From Streptomyces sp. NBC_00285 (GTDB lineage: Bacteria; Actinomycetota; Actinomycetes; Streptomycetales; Streptomycetaceae), in assembly GCF_036174265.1 (NCBI RefSeq), contig NZ_CP108055.1:8928001-8992000 (forward strand): a stretch of DNA of 64,000 bases, written 5' to 3'. The position numbers were made by a program, and so were the translations under genes. This document shows, one piece after another, positions 35,615-43,623 of this stretch. The stretch's first letter is position 1, and each line of letters begins with the position of its first letter. Below the pieces are notes generated by a model. It saw nothing but the letters and a program-made list of their open reading frames with translations. It was not told the DNA's origin and searched no databases.

Positions 35615-36255
35615 TGAGCACCGAGCCCGCCACCGCCCCGCTGCTGATCGCCTGCGCCCTCGGCATCGAACAGCTCGCCCTGCGCACGGGCGAGCGCGGC
35701 GGTGCCGACGGGCCGGTCATCGTGCTCCGCACGGGCATGGGGCCCAAGGCGGCGGAACGGTCCGTCACCCGCCGGCTGGCCGACCCCCTGCTCGACGGGG
35801 CCGCCGTACTGGCCACCGGCTTCTGCGCGGGGCTCGCTCCCGGGATGCACCCCGGCGATCTGGTGGTCGCCGAGGAAACCCGGCATCCGGACGGAACCGT
35901 TCCGTGTGTGGAGACCGACCTACTCGTCAAAGAGCTCGTACGGGCCGTACCGGGACGCACCGTGCATACCGGTCCGCTCGCCGGCTCCGATCACGTCGTC
36001 CGTGGTCACGAGCGGTCGGATCTGCTTGCGACCGGCGCGATCGCGGTCGACATGGAGTCCGCTGCCACGCTGCTGAGCGCGGTGCGCGCGGGCGAGCGCC
36101 CCGTTGCGGCCGTCCGGGTGGTCGTGGACGCTCCACAACATGAACTCGTCCGGATCGGCACGGTACGCGGTGGAATATCGGCCTTCCGTGTTCTTCGTTC
36201 CGTCCTTCCCGCTTTCCATGAATGGCACCGTTCCTTGCTGCTCCCCAGGAGGTGA
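35614..36255 (+). CDS. hpnG: Adenosylhopane nucleosidase/phosphorylase HpnG
   Basis: Nucleoside-phosphorylase-fold protein of 213 residues. HpnG removes adenine from adenosylhopane, made by HpnH, to give ribosylhopane. The strand-loop LLIACALGIEQLAL, the RTGMGPKAAE phosphate-loop equivalent (about 38-47), ATGFCAGLAPGMHPGDLVVAE (about 66-86) and AVDMESAA (about 147-154), with the Asp typical of MTA/SAH nucleosidases, are all visible. Start ATG 35614 shares one base with the shc stop. HpnH begins 5 nt after its stop, with an AGGAGG box inside the end of hpnG. Confidence 0.9.
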   Translation: MSTEPATAPLLIACALGIEQLALRTGERGGADGPVIVLRTGMGPKAAERSVTRRLADPLLDGAAVLATGFCAGLAPGMHPGDLVVAEETRHPDGTVPCVETDLLVKELVRAVPGRTVHTGPLAGSDHVVRGHERSDLLATGAIAVDMESAATLLSAVRAGERPVAAVRVVVDAPQHELVRIGTVRGGISAFRVLRSVLPAFHEWHRSLLLPRR

Positions 36256-36260
36256 GCCAG

Positions 36261-37283
36261 ATGGCCATGCCGCTGCGCCAGACCATCAAGGTCGCTACAT
36301 ACTTGGCCGAACAAAAGCTCCGCAAGCGGGAGAAGTTCCCGCTCATCGTGGAACTGGAACCCCTCTTCGCGTGCAACCTCGCATGCGAGGGCTGCGGCAA
36401 GATCCAGCACCCCGCCGGGGTGCTCAAACAGCGCATGCCGGTGGCCCAGGCCGTCGGGGCGGTCCTTGAGTCCGGTGCGCCGATGGTGTCCATCGCCGGC
36501 GGTGAGCCGCTGATGCACCCTCAGATCGACGAGATCGTGCGGCAGTTGGTGGCGAAGAAGAAGTACGTCTTCCTCTGCACCAACGCCATGCTGCTGCGCA
36601 AGAAGATGGACAAGTTCAAGCCCTCCCCGTACTTCGCCTTCGCCGTGCACATCGACGGGCTGCGTGAGCGGCACGACGAGTCCGTGGCGAAGGAGGGCGT
36701 CTTCGACGAGGCCGTGGCGGCGATCAAGGAGGCCAAGCAACGCGGCTTCCGGGTCACCACCAACTCGACCTTCTTCAACACCGACACCCCGCAGACCATC
36801 ATCGAGGTGCTCAACTACCTCAACGACGACCTCAAGGTCGACGAGATGATGATCTCCCCCGCCTACGCCTACGAGAAGGCGCCCGACCAGGAGCACTTCC
36901 TGGGCGTGGAACAGACCAGGGAGCTGTTCAAGAAGGCCTTCGCCGGCGGCAACCGCAAGAAGTGGCGGCTCAACCACTCCCCGCTCTTCCTGGACTTCCT
37001 GGAGGGCAAGGTCGACTTCCCGTGCACGGCCTGGGCGATCCCCAACTACTCCCTGTTCGGCTGGCAGCGCCCCTGCTACCTGATGAGCGACGGGTACGTG
37101 CCGACGTACCGCGAACTCATCGAGGAGACCGACTGGGACAAGTACGGCCGCGGCAAGGACCCGCGCTGCGCCAACTGCATGGCGCACTGCGGCTACGAAC
37201 CGACCGCCGTCCTCGCCACCATGGGCTCCCTGAAGGAGTCCCTGCGGGCCATGCGCGAGACCGTCAGCGGAAACCGCGAGTAG
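36261..37283 (+). CDS. hpnH: Adenosylhopane synthase HpnH (radical SAM)
   Basis: Radical-SAM enzyme that joins a 5'-deoxyadenosyl group to hopene to give adenosylhopane, the entry to C35 bacteriohopanepolyols. The 340-residue protein has the [4Fe-4S] motif CNLACEGC (about residues 37-44), the SAM-binding [10 protein letters not shown] (about 78-87) and a C-terminal Cys cluster [15 protein letters not shown] (about 300-314). The start is ATG 36261, directly after AGGAGGTGAGCCAG. An upstream in-frame ATG at 36222 lies within hpnG and lacks support. ispG follows after 4 nt. Confidence 0.95.
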   Translation: MAMPLRQTIKVATYLAEQKLRKREKFPLIVELEPLFACNLACEGCGKIQHPAGVLKQRMPVAQAVGAVLESGAPMVSIAGGEPLMHPQIDEIVRQLVAKKKYVFLCTNAMLLRKKMDKFKPSPYFAFAVHIDGLRERHDESVAKEGVFDEAVAAIKEAKQRGFRVTTNSTFFNTDTPQTIIEVLNYLNDDLKVDEMMISPAYAYEKAPDQEHFLGVEQTRELFKKAFAGGNRKKWRLNHSPLFLDFLEGKVDFPCTAWAIPNYSLFGWQRPCYLMSDGYVPTYRELIEETDWDKYGRGKDPRCANCMAHCGYEPTAVLATMGSLKESLRAMRETVSGNRE

Positions 37284-37287
37284 CGCC

Positions 37288-38445
37288 ATGACCGCCATCT
37301 CCTTGGGTATCCCCGAGGTACCGGTCCGGCCGATCGCCGAGCGGCGCCAGTCGCGGCAGATCCACGTCGGACCGGTGGCGGTCGGGGGCGGGGCGCCGGT
37401 GTCGGTGCAGTCGATGACGACGACCCGTACGTCGGACATCGGTGCCACGCTCCAGCAGATCGCGGAGCTCACGGCGTCCGGTTGCCAGATCGTGCGGGTG
37501 GCCTGTCCGACGCAGGACGACGCGGACGCCCTCGCGACGATCGCGCGCAAGTCGCAGATCCCGGTGATCGCGGACATCCACTTCCAGCCGAAGTACGTGT
37601 TCGCGGCGATCGAGGCGGGCTGTGCCGCGGTGCGTGTGAACCCCGGGAACATCAAGCAGTTCGACGACAAGGTCAAGGAGATCGCGCGGGCCGCGAAGGA
37701 CCACGGCACGCCGATCCGGATCGGCGTCAACGCCGGGTCGCTGGACCAGCGGCTGCTCAAGAAGTACGGGAAGGCAACTCCGGAGGCACTCGTCGAATCG
37801 GCGTTGTGGGAGGCGTCGTTGTTCGAGGAGCACGGCTTCCGGGACATCAAGATCTCCGTCAAGCACAACGACCCGGTCGTCATGGTGGCCGCCTACACAC
37901 TGCTCGCCGAGCAGTGCGACTACCCGCTGCACCTGGGGGTCACGGAGGCCGGCCCCGCCTTCCAGGGGACGATCAAGTCGGCGGTGGCCTTCGGGGCGCT
38001 GCTCAGCAGGGGGATCGGCGACACCATCCGGGTGTCCCTGTCCGCCCCGCCCGCCGAGGAGGTCAAGGTCGGCATCCAGATCCTGGAGTCGCTGAACCTT
38101 CGGCAACGGCGGCTGGAGATCGTCTCGTGCCCGTCCTGCGGGCGCGCGCAGGTCGACGTCTACAAGCTGGCCGACGAGGTCACCGCGGGCCTCGAGGGCA
38201 TGGAAGTGCCCCTGCGGGTAGCGGTGATGGGGTGTGTGGTCAACGGTCCCGGCGAGGCACGGGAGGCGGACCTGGGTGTCGCCTCCGGCAACGGCAAGGG
38301 GCAGATCTTCGTCAAGGGCGAGGTCATCAAGACCGTCCCGGAATCGAAGATCGTGGAGACCCTCATCGAGGAAGCGATGAAGATCGCCGAACAGATGGAA
38401 CAGGACGGCGTCTCGGCGGGGGAGCCGGCCGTCACCGTGAGTTGA
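37288..38445 (+). CDS. ispG: 4-Hydroxy-3-methylbut-2-enyl-diphosphate synthase
   Basis: Penultimate MEP-pathway enzyme (GcpE), an iron-sulfur reductase converting MEcPP to HMBPP. 385 residues with the TIM-barrel start [13 protein letters not shown], and Fe-S cysteines in [10 protein letters not shown] (about 277-286) and [11 protein letters not shown] (about 313-323), spacing as in the family. Placed 4 nt after hpnH and 27 nt before dxs, so precursor supply and hopanoid synthesis are co-transcribed. Streptomycetes usually carry further ispG/dxs copies elsewhere; this pair then looks pathway-dedicated (inference). Confidence 0.95.
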   Translation: MTAISLGIPEVPVRPIAERRQSRQIHVGPVAVGGGAPVSVQSMTTTRTSDIGATLQQIAELTASGCQIVRVACPTQDDADALATIARKSQIPVIADIHFQPKYVFAAIEAGCAAVRVNPGNIKQFDDKVKEIARAAKDHGTPIRIGVNAGSLDQRLLKKYGKATPEALVESALWEASLFEEHGFRDIKISVKHNDPVVMVAAYTLLAEQCDYPLHLGVTEAGPAFQGTIKSAVAFGALLSRGIGDTIRVSLSAPPAEEVKVGIQILESLNLRQRRLEIVSCPSCGRAQVDVYKLADEVTAGLEGMEVPLRVAVMGCVVNGPGEAREADLGVASGNGKGQIFVKGEVIKTVPESKIVETLIEEAMKIAEQMEQDGVSAGEPAVTVS

Positions 38446-38472
38446 ACAGCACGGACCGAAGGGGGCCCGAGC

Positions 38473-40389
38473 GTGACGATGCTGGAGAACATCCGGGGAC
38501 CACGTGACCTGAAGGCGCTGTCCGAGTCGGATCTCGGTGAACTGGCCGAGGAGATCAGAGAGTTCCTGGTACACGCGGTCGCCAGGACCGGAGGACACCT
38601 CGGACCCAACCTGGGGGTGGTGGAACTGTCCATCGCGCTCCACCGGGTCTTCGAGTCGCCGGTCGACCGCATCGTGTGGGACACCGGCCATCAGAGCTAT
38701 GTGCACAAGATCCTGACGGGGCGTCAGGACTTCTCGAAGCTGCGCGGCAAGGGAGGCCTCTCCGGCTACCCCTCGCGCGAGGAGTCCGAGCACGACATCG
38801 TCGAGAACAGCCACGCCTCCACCGCGCTCGGCTGGGCCGACGGACTCGCCAAGGCGCGCCAGGTACAGGGGGAGAAGGGTCATGTCGTCGCGGTCATCGG
38901 CGACGGCGCCCTCACCGGCGGGATGGCCTGGGAGGCACTGAACAACATCGCGGCCGCCAAGGACCGGCCACTGATCATCGTCGTCAACGACAACGAGCGG
39001 TCGTACTCGCCGACCATCGGCGGCCTCGCCAACCACCTGGCCACCCTGCGCACGACAGACGGCTACGAGAAGGTGCTGGCCTGGGGGAAGGACGTACTCC
39101 TCAGGACTCCCCTGGTCGGCAACACCGTCTACGAGTCGCTGCACGGCGCGAAGAAGGGCTTCAAGGACGCCTTCGCTCCGCAGGGCATGTTCGAGGACCT
39201 CGGGCTGAAGTACGTCGGCCCGATCGACGGGCACGACATCGGTGCCGTCGAGTCCGCGCTGAGGCGCGCGAAACGCTTCCACGGACCGGTGCTCGTCCAC
39301 TGTCTGACGGAGAAGGGGCGCGGCTACGAACCCGCCCTCGCCCACGAGGAGGACCACTTCCACACCGTCGGTGTGATGGACCCCCTCACCTGCGAGCCGC
39401 TGGCGCCGTCCAACGGGCCTTCCTGGACCTCGGTGTTCGGCGACGAGATCGCCGCGATCGGGGCGGAGCGCGAGGACGTCGTGGCGATCACGGCGGCCAT
39501 GCTGCACCCGGTCGGCCTCGGCAAGTTCGCCGCCCGGTTCCCGGACCGGGTGTGGGACGTCGGGATCGCCGAGCAGCACGCGGCGGTGTCCGCGGCCGGT
39601 CTTGCGACCGGTGGCCTGCACCCTGTCGTCGCCGTCTACGCGACCTTCCTCAACCGGGCCTTCGACCAGCTCCTCATGGACGTCGCCCTGCATCGCTGCG
39701 GGGTCACGTTCGTGCTGGACCGGGCGGGTGTCACCGGGGTCGACGGGGCGTCCCACAACGGCATGTGGGACATGTCGATCCTTCAGGTGGTACCAGGACT
39801 GAGGATCGCCGCGCCGCGGGACGCCGACCAACTGCGGGCGCAGCTGCGGGAGGCGGTCGCCGTGGACGACGCGCCGACGCTGGTGCGGTTCCCGAAGGAG
39901 TCGGTGGGCCCTTCGGTGCCGGCCGTCGACCGGGTGGGCGGGCTGGACGTCCTGCACCGGTCCGCGGAGGCGCCCGACGTCCTCCTGGTCGCCGTCGGCG
40001 TCATGGCCCCCGTCTGCCTCCAGGCCGCCGAGCTGCTTGAGGCCCGCGGCATCAACTGCACGGTGGTGGACCCCCGTTGGGTCAAGCCCGTCGATCCCGC
40101 ATTGCCGGGACTCGCCGCGGAACACCGGTTGGTGGCCGTCGTCGAGGACAACAGCCGGGCCGCCGGGGTGGGCGCCGCGGTCGCGCTCGCGCTGGGCGAC
40201 GCCGATGTCGACGTGCCCGTACGGCGGTTCGGGATCCCGGAACAGTTCCTCGCGCACGCCAAGCGGGGCGAGGTGCTCGCCGACATCGGGCTGACGCCCG
40301 TGGAGGTCGCCGGACGGATCAGCGCGAGCCTGGCCGTGAAGGAGACCCTGGCCGAAACGGCCCTGGCCGGCAAGGAGAAACCTGAATGA
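38473..40389 (+). CDS. dxs: 1-Deoxy-D-xylulose-5-phosphate synthase
   Basis: Thiamine-diphosphate-dependent first enzyme of the MEP pathway, 638 residues. Visible marks are [13 protein letters not shown] (about 75-87), the ThDP motif [16 protein letters not shown] (about 140-155), the central [15 protein letters not shown] (about 360-374) with the catalytic Glu, and the transketolase C-terminal domain (about 500-620). GTG 38473 is the likely start; an in-frame ATG at 38479 is an alternative. Its TGA overlaps the ATG of the aminotransferase gene. Confidence 0.95.
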   Translation: MTMLENIRGPRDLKALSESDLGELAEEIREFLVHAVARTGGHLGPNLGVVELSIALHRVFESPVDRIVWDTGHQSYVHKILTGRQDFSKLRGKGGLSGYPSREESEHDIVENSHASTALGWADGLAKARQVQGEKGHVVAVIGDGALTGGMAWEALNNIAAAKDRPLIIVVNDNERSYSPTIGGLANHLATLRTTDGYEKVLAWGKDVLLRTPLVGNTVYESLHGAKKGFKDAFAPQGMFEDLGLKYVGPIDGHDIGAVESALRRAKRFHGPVLVHCLTEKGRGYEPALAHEEDHFHTVGVMDPLTCEPLAPSNGPSWTSVFGDEIAAIGAEREDVVAITAAMLHPVGLGKFAARFPDRVWDVGIAEQHAAVSAAGLATGGLHPVVAVYATFLNRAFDQLLMDVALHRCGVTFVLDRAGVTGVDGASHNGMWDMSILQVVPGLRIAAPRDADQLRAQLREAVAVDDAPTLVRFPKESVGPSVPAVDRVGGLDVLHRSAEAPDVLLVAVGVMAPVCLQAAELLEARGINCTVVDPRWVKPVDPALPGLAAEHRLVAVVEDNSRAAGVGAAVALALGDADVDVPVRRFGIPEQFLAHAKRGEVLADIGLTPVEVAGRISASLAVKETLAETALAGKEKPE

Positions 40390-41771
40390 CCAAGGAGTTC
40401 GACCTCGGCGCACTGCTGGCCGAGCGCGGAGCCGAGCGCTACGAGCTGCACGGCAAGTACCTCAACCACCAGCTCCCGCGCATGCTGCACACCATCGGCT
40501 TCGACAAGGTCTACGAGCGCGCCGAGGGCGCCCACTTCTGGGACGCGGACGGCAACGACTACCTGGACATGCTCGCCGGGTTCGGGGTGATGGGCCTGGG
40601 CCGCCACCACCCCGTCGTCCGCAAGGCACTGCACGACGTCCTCGACGCCGGCCTCGCCGACCTCACCCGCTTCGACTGTCAGCCACTGCCCGGACTGCTC
40701 GCCGAGAAGCTCCTCGCCCACAGCCCGCACCTGGACCGGGTGTTCTTCGGCAACAGCGGCACGGAGGCGGTGGAGACCGCGCTGAAGTTCGCCCGGTACG
40801 CCACCGGGAAGCCGCGGGTCCTGTACTGCGACCACGCCTTCCACGGACTGACCACTGGGGCGCTGTCGGTCAACGGCGAGTCCGGTTTCCGGGACGGCTT
40901 CGCACCCCTGCTGCCCGACACCGCCGTCCCCCTCGGCGATCTCGACGCCCTGGCAAGGGAGTTGAAGAAGGGCGACGTGGCCGCCCTGGTGGTCGAGCCG
41001 ATCCAGGGCAAGGGCGTGCTCGAGGCCCCGCCCGGCTATCTGCGGGCCGCGCAGGAGCTGCTGCGGGGGCACAAGGCGCTGCTCATCGCCGACGAGGTGC
41101 AGACCGGGCTCGGCCGGACCGGGGACTTCTACGCCTACCAGCACGAGGACGGCGTCGAACCCGACCTGGTGTGCGTGGCCAAAGCGCTCTCCGGCGGCTA
41201 TGTCCCGGTCGGCGCCACCCTCGGCAAGGACTGGATCTTCAAGAAGGTCTACTCCTCGATGGACCGGGTGCTGGTGCACTCGGCGAGCTTCGGATCCAAC
41301 GCCCAGGCGATGGCGGCCGGCCTCGCGGTCCTGTCGGTCATGGAGAACGAGCAGATCGTCGCGAACGCCCGCGCCACCGGCGACCTGCTCAGGTCCAGGC
41401 TCGCGGCGCTGACCGACACGTACGAACTGCTCGCCGACGTCCGCGGCCGGGGCCTGATGATCGGCATCGAGTTCGGCCGGCCCAGGTCGCTGAAGCTGCG
41501 CAGCCGCTGGACCATGCTCCAGGCCGCACGCAAGGGCCTGTTCGCGCAGATGGTCGTCGTCCCGCTGCTCCAGCGGCACCGGATCCTCACCCAGGTCTCC
41601 GGGGACCACCTGGAGGTCATCAAGCTCATCCCGCCGCTCGTCGTCGGGGAGGCGGACGTGGACCGGTTCGTCGACGCCTTCACCGCCGTCATGGACGACG
41701 CGCACAGCGGCGGCGGGCTGATGTGGGACTTCAGCAAGACGTTGGTGAAGCAGGCGGTGGCCAACCGCTAG
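40386..41771 (+). CDS. hpnO: Class III aminotransferase, HpnO-like (aminohopanetriol formation)
   Basis: PLP-dependent aminotransferase of 461 residues. HpnO converts an aldehyde derived from ribosylhopane to 35-aminobacteriohopanetriol. The cofactor-binding [16 protein letters not shown] (about 118-133), [13 protein letters not shown] (about 234-246) and the Schiff-base Lys in CVAKALSGG (about 260-268) are visible. Assignment to HpnO rather than a general acetylornithine-type enzyme rests on its overlap with dxs at the end of the hopanoid operon. It is followed by the XRE operator region, so it is the last operon gene. Confidence 0.85.
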   Translation: MTKEFDLGALLAERGAERYELHGKYLNHQLPRMLHTIGFDKVYERAEGAHFWDADGNDYLDMLAGFGVMGLGRHHPVVRKALHDVLDAGLADLTRFDCQPLPGLLAEKLLAHSPHLDRVFFGNSGTEAVETALKFARYATGKPRVLYCDHAFHGLTTGALSVNGESGFRDGFAPLLPDTAVPLGDLDALARELKKGDVAALVVEPIQGKGVLEAPPGYLRAAQELLRGHKALLIADEVQTGLGRTGDFYAYQHEDGVEPDLVCVAKALSGGYVPVGATLGKDWIFKKVYSSMDRVLVHSASFGSNAQAMAAGLAVLSVMENEQIVANARATGDLLRSRLAALTDTYELLADVRGRGLMIGIEFGRPRSLKLRSRWTMLQAARKGLFAQMVVVPLLQRHRILTQVSGDHLEVIKLIPPLVVGEADVDRFVDAFTAVMDDAHSGGGLMWDFSKTLVKQAVANR

Positions 41772-41787
41772 CGAATCCGGGAGTATT

Positions 41788-41823
41788 TTGCCTCTGAGGC
41801 AAGAAATTTGCCGCAGAGGCAAA
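41788..41823 (+). promoter_or_regulatory. Two palindromic operator sites before the XRE-cupin gene
   Basis: TTGCCTCTGAGGCAA (41788-41802) is a perfect inverted repeat with 7-bp arms around a single central T. TTTGCCGCAGAGGCAAA (41807-41823) is a second copy with one mismatch per arm. Their centres are 20 bp apart, about two helical turns, so two dimers could bind the same face. They end about 20 nt before the regulator's ATG, which suggests autorepression. Confidence 0.75.
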
Positions 41824-41842
41824 CCTCCGGCTCAATGGAGGC

Positions 41843-42448
41843 ATGAGCTCCTCGGAAGCCTTCACGGAGCTGCCTTCGGTGGCTCCTCAGCTCCGCGCAC
41901 TGCGCCGCCGCGCCTCCCTCACCCTGGAGGCCGCGGCCGGTGCCGCGGGCTTGTCGCCCGCCCACCTCTCCCGGCTAGAGACCGGGCAGCGCCAGCCTTC
42001 GCTGCCGATGCTGCTGGCCCTCGCCCGTATCTACGGTACGACGGTCTCGGAACTGCTCGGCGAGACGGTCGCCGAACGGGACGCCGTCATGCGCTCCGGC
42101 GACATGGAACCGACCGCGGCGGGCGGCTGGACCTATTTCCAGGCGGGCGCGCCCGGCCGTGGCATGCAGGCCCTGCGGGTCCATGTGCCGCACGGCTCCC
42201 AGGGCGACATCGTGCGGGTGCACCCGGGCGAGGAATGGCTCTACGTCCTCAAGGGGCGGCTCCGGCTGCGCCTCGGCGACAGCACACACCGGCTCGACCC
42301 GGGCGACAGTGCCCACTTCGACTCGCTGACCCCGCACCGCATCGCCGCCCACGACCCCGACGGCGTCGAGCTCCTGTTCGTCCACACCCTCTTGCAGAGT
42401 CCCACGGCCACGCTGTGCCTGGGCCCGAACCTTGGAGAGACACCATGA
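41843..42448 (+). CDS. XRE-family regulator with C-terminal cupin domain
   Basis: Small-molecule-sensing transcription factor of 201 residues. An N-terminal Cro/XRE helix-turn-helix (about 15-70, LEAAAGAAGLSPAHLSRLETG with LPMLLALARIYGTTVSEL) is followed by a cupin beta-barrel (about 115-190) with HPGEEWLYVLKGRLRLRLGD and LDPGDSAHFDSLTPHRI. Related XRE-cupin proteins regulate transporters or amine and amino-acid catabolism. Two palindromes just upstream are probable autoregulatory operators. Its stop overlaps the ATG of a 40-aa membrane-protein gene (ATGA), so the two are co-translated. Confidence 0.9.
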   Translation: MSSSEAFTELPSVAPQLRALRRRASLTLEAAAGAAGLSPAHLSRLETGQRQPSLPMLLALARIYGTTVSELLGETVAERDAVMRSGDMEPTAAGGWTYFQAGAPGRGMQALRVHVPHGSQGDIVRVHPGEEWLYVLKGRLRLRLGDSTHRLDPGDSAHFDSLTPHRIAAHDPDGVELLFVHTLLQSPTATLCLGPNLGETP

Positions 42449-42567
42449 CCGACATGGAGGAGAAGTTTCCCCGCGCCCTGTGGGTGCGCCTGATCATCTA
42501 CCTCGCGGCCGGCCACGTCTTCGCGGCCTTCATCTACTTCCTCTTCGCGGTGGGGGCAGGGCAGTAG
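42445..42567 (+). CDS. DUF6126-like small membrane protein
   Basis: A 40-residue protein with a short acidic/basic head (MTDMEEKFPRALWVR) and one membrane helix (LIIYLAAGHVFAAFIYFLF), ending VGAGQ. ATG 42445 overlaps the regulator stop by 4 nt. It fits the DUF6126 family, which I remember as being found next to XRE-cupin genes in streptomycetes. No function is known to me; co-translation suggests it acts with, or is sensed through, the cupin regulator. Confidence 0.8.
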   Translation: MTDMEEKFPRALWVRLIIYLAAGHVFAAFIYFLFAVGAGQ

Positions 42568-42619
42568 CCGCTGCTCCGGCTCCCGGACAGAGGCAGGGCG
42601 GCAGGGGCGGCCGCACAGC

Positions 42620-43420
42620 TCAGTCGAGGAGCCGCTCCCGCAGGCGCTCGCGGATCTCCGGGGTGAGGCCGAGGCCCTGCTCCAGGTACGCGTCCACGCT
42701 GCCCCACGTCTCCTCGATGGTCTCGAAGGCCGCCGTCAGATACTCGACGCGTGCGTCGAAGAGGGGGCTGAGCAGCTCCATGACCTCGGGGGAGTAGGCG
42801 GTGGCGACGTCGTCACCACTGCGGCGCACCTTGTACCGCCGGTGCTTGGCGTTCGACTCCAGATAGTCGGCGACGATCGCCTCGCGCTCGGCGCCCACGG
42901 CGAGCAGGGTCACGGCTATGGACAGGCCCGCACGGTCCTTGCCGGCCGCGCAGTGCATCAGGGCGGGCACGCTGTCCTCGGCGAGGGAGCGCAGCACCTG
43001 GGAGTGCTCCGCGGTGCGCTCCTTGATGATCCTGCGGTAGGAGCTGATCATCCGGTTCGCGCCCTTGCCGTCGCTGAGGATCTCGCGCAGCTGGTCGAGC
43101 TCGCCGTCCCGGACCATCTTCCAGAACTCCACGCCGTCGGCCGGGTCGCTCAGCGGGAGGTTCACATTGCGCACCCCTGCCAGCTCGACGTCCATGCCCT
43201 CCAGCTTCTGGTCCGCCTCGTTACGGAAGTCGAAGACCGTGTGCAGGCCGAGAGAGGACAGGAACGCGGCGTCGTCCTCCGTCGCGTGCGCGAGGTGACC
43301 GCTGCGGAACAGCACTCCGTACCGCACCCGACGTCCGTCCACCGTCGGCATTCCGCCCACATCACGGAAGTTGCGGACAGCGGCCAGTTCGGGTTCGGTC
43401 GACGGGATCTGCTGCGTCAC
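42620..43420 (-). CDS. Tyrosine-protein phosphatase (DSP-like, PtpB type)
   Basis: Cysteine-based phosphatase of 266 residues, cytoplasmic. The P-loop is HCAAGKDRAG (Cys about residue 155), the form seen in actinobacterial PtpB-type enzymes where Lys-Asp replaces the usual pair. The N-terminal NFRDVGG (about 17-23) and DFRNEAD (about 65-71) are also family marks. Substrates could be phosphotyrosine proteins or phosphoinositides. It diverges from the alpha-galactosidase gene across a 200-nt region that holds two DnaA-box-like repeats. Confidence 0.88.
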   Translation of the reverse strand: MTQQIPSTEPELAAVRNFRDVGGMPTVDGRRVRYGVLFRSGHLAHATEDDAAFLSSLGLHTVFDFRNEADQKLEGMDVELAGVRNVNLPLSDPADGVEFWKMVRDGELDQLREILSDGKGANRMISSYRRIIKERTAEHSQVLRSLAEDSVPALMHCAAGKDRAGLSIAVTLLAVGAEREAIVADYLESNAKHRRYKVRRSGDDVATAYSPEVMELLSPLFDARVEYLTAAFETIEETWGSVDAYLEQGLGLTPEIRERLRERLLD

Positions 43421-43506
43421 GGGGTTCCTCCCAGCCGGTCACCGCCGACGCTGCTCGTCGACGGGCACGCTCTCGACGATACGACACGTGTTCCTGGGGC
43501 AATGAG

Positions 43507-43538
43507 TTGTCCACAGCCCTGGCAATCAGTCGTCCACA
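43507..43538. repeat. Pair of DnaA-box-like direct repeats in a divergent promoter region
   Basis: TTGTCCACA at 43507-43515 equals the Streptomyces DnaA-box consensus, and TCGTCCACA at 43530-43538 differs by one base. The surrounding AGTYGTCCACAG is a 12-bp direct repeat spaced 23 bp. Location between the phosphatase and alpha-galactosidase genes suggests a regulatory rather than replication role; one or two boxes do not make an origin. Confidence 0.45.
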
Positions 43539-43623
43539 GGCGTTGCAGCCGGGCTCGTGGCCGTTGATGATGTTGGTGCCTGAGCACACCTGATGGCACC
43601 TGTTCGAATCTGTGAGGGGCACG

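Noticed and set aside
37264..40413. 1,049-codon open frame on the minus strand opposite ispG and dxs
   Set aside because: It lies exactly antisense to two confident genes and its translation is Arg/Gly/Asp/Val-rich without any domain; long antisense frames are a by-product of GC-rich third codon positions.
43507..43538. Replication origin suggested by DnaA-box-like sequences
   Set aside because: Only two boxes and no dnaA, dnaN or AT-rich unwinding element nearby; a chromosomal origin in Streptomyces has many boxes.
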